This document shows positions 59,869 to 64,000 of a DNA stretch of 64,000 nt, piece by piece. Position numbers and translations under genes: made by a program. The notes under the pieces were generated by a model. The model made no database searches. It had not been told where the DNA came from and saw only the letters and a list, made by a program, of their open reading frames with translations. Within the stretch, counting starts at the first letter, position 1, and the number at the start of each line of letters is the position of its first letter. The stretch comes from VXLM01 sp965242665 (GTDB taxonomy: Bacteria > Chloroflexota > Dehalococcoidia > Lucifugimonadales > VXLM01): the NCBI GenBank assembly GCA_965242665.1, contig OZ251484.1, forward strand, positions 2,728,001 to 2,792,000. The letters run 5' to 3'.

Positions 59869-60474
59869 TCAAGAGGTCTTCGGGCGCGGAGGTGGCGGTG
59901 GCGGCGGAGGAGGCGGCTTGGGGAAGGGCGGCGGCTTTGGGATGCCAGCGGACTCCTCGATGACGTCCGAAGTGCTCGCGGCGCCGTCATACCCCAAATT
60001 CGGCTGGTAGAGATTCATACGTCTCCCTCGCGCACCGTTCGTCAGCCTATCGTCGATGAGGCCGTTCAGGTCCGCGTTTGTAGTAGCCCTATTGAGCCTC
60101 CGCTCCAAATCCGCCGCCCGCCGGAGAATATCCTCCTGCCCAGTGCTGCTCACGTCAGACCACAGCTCCTTCCAACTCACCGCGATATCCTCGCACTGAG
60201 CACGGATACCCGACGAAATCGCCGCCTTCCTCGAATAGCCCGAGTATGACGACCAAATCACCGCCGCAGCCACCACAAGCGACAAGACCGCCTGCACAAG
60301 ACTCGGCAGCTGCGTCAACAGAGTAGCCGCCGCCAACGTCGAACAAGTCACGATGGACACCGTGAAGATGAAATGCCGACGCTCCAGACGCGTCGAGAGA
60401 CGCTCGTAGTACCGGCTCAACCGCTCCGCATTCACCAGCCCGTTCCAAACCTGCTGCTCATGATACTGCGCCAT
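59869..60474 (-). CDS. 2TM membrane protein with polyproline tail (SLATT-like)
   Basis: 201 residues from the ATG at 60474, with GGAGG 9 bases upstream; an ATG at 60483 is too close to that site. Two adjoining membrane helices (FTVSIVTCSTLAAATLLTQL; VQAVLSLVVAAAVIWSSYSG) follow an N-terminal helix with NAERLSRYYERLSTRLERRH, then a long cytosolic helical part. The layout resembles SLATT/DUF4231-type 2TM effectors, but the match is loose. The tail is Pro-rich, with a run of ten Pro. Monocistronic, lying between repeat elements. Confidence 0.55.
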   Translation of the reverse strand: MAQYHEQQVWNGLVNAERLSRYYERLSTRLERRHFIFTVSIVTCSTLAAATLLTQLPSLVQAVLSLVVAAAVIWSSYSGYSRKAAISSGIRAQCEDIAVSWKELWSDVSSTGQEDILRRAADLERRLNRATTNADLNGLIDDRLTNGARGRRMNLYQPNLGYDGAASTSDVIEESAGIPKPPPFPKPPPPPPPPPPRPKTS

Positions 60475-60680
60475 CGGAAGCATCCTCCACTATAAGACCC
60501 CTCCATCATACCAAACTCGCCCCGCCCCTTCCAGAACTCCCTCACGCTGTCCCCCCCTCAAATCCCCAATCAACAATCATCAATCGACAATCATCAATTC
60601 CTCCGCCCCCCCCGTCCTTCCCGAGCAGGCGGGAATCTAACGGCGGCCACCTCCCTCACAACGCCCGAAAACCAAATAGC

Positions 60681-60709
60681 TTGACAACCATTCTCCATTG
60701 TACTATGAT
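60681..60709 (+). promoter_or_regulatory. Strong sigma-70-type promoter of the NYN gene
   Basis: TTGACA (60681-60686), 17-base spacer, TATGAT (60704-60709): the best promoter in the window. Transcription should start near 60716, giving a leader of about 97 bases. Confidence 0.75.
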
Positions 60710-60772
60710 GTCTTCATTGTAGAGTCCCAACCGATCATCTGGAGAAATAGAATCGGCTGGGGCGTGATCTGG

Positions 60773-60794
60773 GGGGACGGCTGGTGCCGTCCCC
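60773..60794 (+). promoter_or_regulatory. Stable hairpin in the leader of the NYN gene
   Basis: GGGGACGGC-TGGT-GCCGTCCCC: nine perfect base pairs, eight of them G-C, and a 4-base loop, ending 18 bases before the ATG. No T-run follows, so it is not a classic terminator. It may block or guide ribosome loading, or be a target of the encoded RNase-like protein. Confidence 0.65.
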
Positions 60795-60812
60795 TGTCTG
60801 TTGCATTAGGAT

Positions 60813-61646
60813 ATGCCCCGAGTGAAAGTAGCCCTGTTCTTCGATAGCAAGAATTTCTCCATGGCCCTTCAGGGGTATGATCGAACAGCAGAGATAGATT
60901 ACAACAAGCTCGCCAGTTGGCTCACGTTCCGGGTCTCCAGTGGGAAGGGAGACCTCGTCGGATGCTACTACTATACTGGATACACTTCCCCTGTGTGTGG
61001 CGGGCCAGCCGACTTCGACGATTTCCTGGACGGGTTGGAGAAAATAGGATATGTCGTCAAGAGGGAGCCGCATGTCAACCGGAGGGGATGGTGCCAAAAA
61101 TGCAACTTGGAATATACGTTCAGGGCTGAGAAACGAGTAGACACTCGCCTTGTAGCGGACATGGTCAAACTCGCAGCGGCCGATACCTATGACATCGCTG
61201 TACTGTTGTCGGGGGATCAAGACTTTGTTCCCGGGGTTGAAGCTGCCAAAGAACTGGGCAAGCACGTGTACATCGCTACGTGGCCCGGCCACGGCGTAGC
61301 CAAAGCGCTTAAGGAGAGTTGTCACGGGCAAATCGAGTTGGGCGACGGACTTGACCAATTCTCAACTGGACGCCTACGTGCGACTCGCGACAAGTCCAGA
61401 ACTCTTTCGCCGAGCGGCGACCCGCAAACCGACATGACAAGAGAGATCGAGCATGCGCTGGAAATCCACAAATACCTCTCCCGAGGCCACTTCATCAACA
61501 ACTGGCGCCCTCAACTCGACATCCCTGAACCAGGCCCAGACAGGGAGGCAATGCTGAATACCCTCATCGCCGACGGCAAGGTCATTGAAGACACAAGAGA
61601 GCGGGACGGATGGCGCTTTAGAGTCCTGAACCTTCCACCCCAATAA
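60813..61646 (+). CDS. NYN-domain (LabA/DUF88-type) protein
   Basis: 277 residues. It begins VKVALFFDSKNFSMALQGYD (NYN/PIN-like Asp) and has RVDTRLVADMVKLAAADTYD and AVLLSGDQDFVPGVEAAKELGK, supplying the other acidic residues of the putative RNase site. A CQKC pair (~95) may bind zinc. The last ~80 residues, after a polar linker, form a winged-helix-like segment. Only a weak AGGA precedes the ATG. Preceded by a strong promoter and a hairpin leader. Confidence 0.8.
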   Translation: MPRVKVALFFDSKNFSMALQGYDRTAEIDYNKLASWLTFRVSSGKGDLVGCYYYTGYTSPVCGGPADFDDFLDGLEKIGYVVKREPHVNRRGWCQKCNLEYTFRAEKRVDTRLVADMVKLAAADTYDIAVLLSGDQDFVPGVEAAKELGKHVYIATWPGHGVAKALKESCHGQIELGDGLDQFSTGRLRATRDKSRTLSPSGDPQTDMTREIEHALEIHKYLSRGHFINNWRPQLDIPEPGPDREAMLNTLIADGKVIEDTRERDGWRFRVLNLPPQ

Positions 61647-61788
61647 GCTTCCGCGAATACTCCCCCTCCCCCGTCATCCCCCCCTAGCCGGGAACCCACC
61701 CGGCAAACCAAACCCCATCCTCCAATCCCCAATCAACAATCGACAATCATCAATTCCTCCCCCCCGTCATTCCCGCGTAGGCGGGAAT
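61647..61788. repeat. Composite repeat: decayed palindrome, AATC-rich run, full palindrome
   Basis: A decayed palindrome (61671-61696) is followed by an AATC/CAATC-rich run and a perfect palindrome (61765-61790) with core ATTCCCGCGTAGGCGGGAAT. The same order appears at 59.6 kb and partly at 60.6 kb. The palindrome reaches into the stop codon of the next minus-strand gene. Confidence 0.8.
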
Positions 61789-62004
61789 CTAGCTCGCCGG
61801 AGTTCCCCCGCCGCCCTTGCCGCACAAATGCGCCTCGATACGACGCAGCGACCTGACAATAGACACCAACGCCCGCGCTTGCACGTCCCCACTAACCGCC
61901 GTCTGCCTCGCTATCTCGTCACTTAGCCCACGCATGGGCCTAGCAGTATCAAATCTCTCCAAAGCCTCGTCGCAGTCGAATTCGTTCTCATATTCGCAGG
62001 TCAT
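61789..62004 (-). CDS. Small hypothetical protein coupled to the protease gene
   Basis: 71 residues: acidic N-terminus MTCEYENEFDCDEALERFDT, helical middle, and a Gly-rich end. Its ATG (62004) overlaps the stop of the protease gene as ATGA, so its translation depends on that gene. No family recognised. It may be a protease partner, inhibitor or substrate. Confidence 0.6.
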   Translation of the reverse strand: MTCEYENEFDCDEALERFDTARPMRGLSDEIARQTAVSGDVQARALVSIVRSLRRIEAHLCGKGGGGTPAS

Positions 62005-62891
62005 CTCGTTGTCCTCCGATTTATCTTCTGTCGACCCAACATGACAACGTTCCCTAGAACGTTGTCAGTCGCCAATGTAGGCCTCGCATACCATCCAAAA
62101 TCAACTTTAGCCTTGCCATCCGCGACATCTCTAATTCTGGGAGTATCATAAGGTTTATCTGCCTTATATTCTTCAGAATAAATATCCCTGCAAACATGCT
62201 TAGCCAATATTTCTTCCACTGCACGTATACTAGCATACCTCGCAAACCCACTTCTTATTGTGACCTTCTTCCCTAATTCAATGATCATGGTTTGGGTAAT
62301 TATTCCGACTAAAACTGGTTGTTTAGGGCCTTGAACAACTAAACCACCCCCTGAAAAACCCGGTAATATAGACGAGCCCATATACCCGATCCTTCCTTTG
62401 CGTGGAACATCATATGATACTAACGCATGTAGAGGACGTGGAGCATGAGTATCTAGAACAAATTGTCCAGAATATGGATCGTCTGATTCAAAATGAGGGA
62501 AGCCTACTGCCAATCCAAGACTCCCAACCAGTCCCCAATTGCCGTAGTCCAGAGGAGACACTTCCTCAAACGTTCGCTCATTTCGCTTTCTATTTGTCTT
62601 GAAAACAGTTACATCTGCATCTTTATTCTCCCCAATAACTTCCAACCCTTCCGGGAAAGATTCCCAAACCTCTTTCTTAATGAGAGGATTGTACGAACAG
62701 TCTTCCGCCACATGTTGTGCGGTCACAAGATACTCATAACCACTATACATGAGCAGCACACCACTCCCCATAGGCTCAAAATCCTTTTGCCTGTCCAGTA
62801 CATTCCCTGGCCCAGTAGCAGGCTCTAGATCTCCTTCCGACTCTCCGATATATCTCATGTTACTCTCGTTCACTTCATTGATGTCGCTCAT
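62001..62891 (-). CDS. Trypsin-like serine protease domain protein
   Basis: 296 residues. The S1 triad is visible: His60 in YLVTAQHVAED, Asp91 or Asp93 in ENKDADVTVFK, and Ser180 in LPGFSGGGLVV. No signal peptide, so it acts in the cytosol. After the protease domain come ~90 residues with no clear family. It is strongly A+T rich against the window, a sign of recent arrival. Cytosolic trypsin-like domains of this sort occur as effectors in some defence systems; that link is inference. Confidence 0.78.
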   Translation of the reverse strand: MSDINEVNESNMRYIGESEGDLEPATGPGNVLDRQKDFEPMGSGVLLMYSGYEYLVTAQHVAEDCSYNPLIKKEVWESFPEGLEVIGENKDADVTVFKTNRKRNERTFEEVSPLDYGNWGLVGSLGLAVGFPHFESDDPYSGQFVLDTHAPRPLHALVSYDVPRKGRIGYMGSSILPGFSGGGLVVQGPKQPVLVGIITQTMIIELGKKVTIRSGFARYASIRAVEEILAKHVCRDIYSEEYKADKPYDTPRIRDVADGKAKVDFGWYARPTLATDNVLGNVVMLGRQKINRRTTR

Positions 62892-62992
62892 AAGACACTA
62901 ACATGCCAAGAGCACCTTGTCAAGCTCATGCCTGCCCCTACCAACGAGCCGCCCCATCGGCTCGCGCACGGCGTTAGCCGCCACATCCGCCC

Positions 62993-63130
62993 CTACTCCC
63001 TAACCCCCCACGACGGACGCCGATCGTTCCACTCACCCTCCAGCAGACGGACTGGATTCCTGCCGTCTCGCCCCATGACGTAGATGTCCCAACCGCCGTC
63101 CGCCGTCTCCGACTCGAACGCTATCCCCCC
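62993..63130 (-). pseudogene. Fragment of a TolB-like/PD40 beta-propeller gene
   Basis: Read on the minus strand it gives IAFESETADGGWDIYVMGRDG, then RNPVRLLEGEWNDRRPSWGV and a stop: one PD40 blade, with no start and nothing before it but the stop of the next gene. Such blades normally occur six in a row after a signal peptide, so this is a remnant. Confidence 0.6.
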
Positions 63131-63131
63131 G

Positions 63132-63827
63132 TCAGCGTAGGCAGCGCATGATCTTCTCCATCACGCGCTCCAATTCACCAGCAGACATCCTCGCGCGACT
63201 CGCGTAAGGGTTGATGAGCATCTTGTATCTCGCAGCATTGACGCCAATGAAGCCGTCGCTGAATATCACAGCTGAAAGCTTTGCAGGAATCTCGGATGGA
63301 ATCCACTCATCTGCAAGATCCTCTTTGAGTTTGAGAAAATCATGCTTTCCGATGTTGCCATGGTCCGAGAATAGCAGAACTATACCGTCCGCATCGTCAC
63401 GCAACTGCTTCGCCTTCCCTCTGATTTTGTCGTATATTTTATCGTCTGTCCATGGTTCGTCTATCATGCCATCGACTTCTTTGCCACGAAGCTTTTCTTC
63501 GGCAGCTTTGTCCCTCACGAATCGGCTCACTTCGATATCGATAGACTGGCCTCCCAACGAAATTTGCAGGTCAGGCCCCTTTGCTCCATACGGCTTCATC
63601 TGTACGTCGAACCCACCTGTCCGAAGATCCAGCGCATAGTCTCCTTCCTTGTAGATACTCATGAACTCGTTCTTGAGGTTATATGTATCCTTACTCCGCT
63701 TGGCGTTCTCCATATCCCTCCACCACAGATCCACTCCTTGGACGCAAGCCTCTTCAAGACTGCGCTTCAACGCAGGAGACCTCTGTGCCATCCTCTCTTC
63801 AATCTCTTCTTTGGTTCTATCGTCCAT
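63132..63827 (-). CDS. Hypothetical protein, possible PD-(D/E)XK-like fold
   Basis: 231 residues from the ATG at 63827, with AAGGAG 10 bases upstream; GTG at 63836 is too close. KGPDLQISLGGQSIDIEVSRF has the PD..(D)xExS spacing of restriction-type nucleases, and a Lys/Arg-rich helical part follows. Then DGIVLLFSDHGN and a C-terminal AVIFSDGFIGVN strand. No signal peptide. A+T richer than average. Function not assigned. Confidence 0.55.
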   Translation of the reverse strand: MDDRTKEEIEERMAQRSPALKRSLEEACVQGVDLWWRDMENAKRSKDTYNLKNEFMSIYKEGDYALDLRTGGFDVQMKPYGAKGPDLQISLGGQSIDIEVSRFVRDKAAEEKLRGKEVDGMIDEPWTDDKIYDKIRGKAKQLRDDADGIVLLFSDHGNIGKHDFLKLKEDLADEWIPSEIPAKLSAVIFSDGFIGVNAARYKMLINPYASRARMSAGELERVMEKIMRCLR

Positions 63828-63881
63828 ATCGTTCACGCTCCTTATGGGAAGTATTGGCCGGGTCTTTCCCCAACCTGTTCA

Positions 63882-63998
63882 TTAACGATACCATGCCTCG
63901 GCATCTACATCCAATATGAAACCGCACCTCGTTTTCGCAATCTGTTGGAACGTGCGTTCCCCGTCACCGCCCTGTTTGAAGCGGGCTCGGAGTACTCG
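63882..63998 (-). CDS. Possible C-terminal end of a gene outside the window
   Basis: An open frame enters from the right edge and ends TAA-TGA: RVLRARFKQGGDGERTFQQI, then AKTRCGFILDVDAEAWYR. It reads like natural protein, but only 38 residues are seen. It ends 54 bases before the ATG of the hypothetical gene on the same strand. Family not known. Confidence 0.3.
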   Translation of the reverse strand, partial: RVLRARFKQGGDGERTFQQIAKTRCGFILDVDAEAWYR

Positions 63999-64000
63999 TT

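Larger units (their letters stand above)
60484..60812. other. Intergenic region: degenerate repeat, promoter and leader hairpin
   Basis: A composite repeat (AATCAACAATCATCAATCGA.. then a decayed palindrome at 60613-60638) occupies the left part. The right part has a consensus promoter and a hairpin before the NYN gene, annotated apart. No gene seen. Confidence 0.6.

Noticed and set aside
57053..60010. Very long Arg/Pro-rich frames on the plus strand over the PHP hydrolase
   Set aside because: Shadow frames of a G+C-rich gene; composition is Arg/His/Pro only, with no domains.
60773..60794. Rho-independent terminator
   Set aside because: No T-run follows the stem, and it lies between a strong promoter and the gene that promoter should drive.
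1..64000. tRNA and rRNA genes
   Set aside because: I looked for T-loop-like GGTTCGA patterns with matching stems; the one near 30545 is inside the alpha-E gene, and no cloverleaf or rRNA motif was found.

Overview
The window is a stretch of bacterial chromosome with about 60% G+C, AGGAGG-type ribosome binding sites and TTGACA/TATAAT-type promoters. The gene mix points to Chloroflexota, perhaps a SAR202/Dehalococcoidia-like lineage: a bacterial GPP34 protein, AftB/ArnT-like GT-C transferases, CehA/McbA-type PHP hydrolases, TIM-barrel hydrolase-like proteins, and many 'CGTCATTCCCGCG..' palindromic repeats. This placement is inference; there is no rRNA or tRNA gene to confirm it.

0-19 kb is mostly housekeeping: trpC (partial)-trpF; two Gfo/Idh/MocA oxidoreductases; an A+T-richer AAA ATPase with a probable DUF4435-like C-terminus; a lipoprotein; rsmI; two VOC proteins; an NYN/OST-HTH - YqeK - HIT operon; a small gene bracketed by a 28-bp direct repeat; lspA-rluD; a zinc/manganese ABC operon znuA-C-B divergent in regulation from, but sharing an operator with, a Fur-family regulator; a XerC/D recombinase and rlmD. 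19-29 kb: a large secreted beta-propeller/BACON protein, a repeat-rich spacer with a possible 52-residue gene, a GPP34 protein, a giant FtsX-type permease, and a DNA methyltransferase fused to an HNH-like module.

29-40 kb holds two minus-strand operons. One is ATP-grasp - Amt (frameshifted) - alpha-E - transglutaminase. The other is STAS - response regulator/PP2C - anti-sigma kinase - periplasmic binding protein - histidine kinase, a ligand-sensing partner-switch pathway resembling TorT/TorS plus Rsb logic. 40-49 kb is a branched-chain-amino-acid-type ABC operon (livG, livF, livH) split by three tandem near-identical GT-C glycosyltransferase paralogs, the first of which has no standard start codon. 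No livM is present.

49-59.5 kb has two paralogous TIM-barrel hydrolase-like genes, an Eis-like acetyltransferase, and a CehA/McbA PHP hydrolase. Between them sits an A+T-richer pair: a prokaryotic viperin (antiviral radical SAM enzyme making ddhNTPs) followed by an HTH-TPR protein. This is the most interesting locus. 59.5-64 kb is a patchy accessory region: a 2TM polyproline protein, an NYN-domain protein with a hairpin leader, a trypsin-like protease translationally coupled to a 71-residue protein, a TolB-like pseudogene scrap and a possible PD-(D/E)XK-like protein, separated by composite palindromic repeats.
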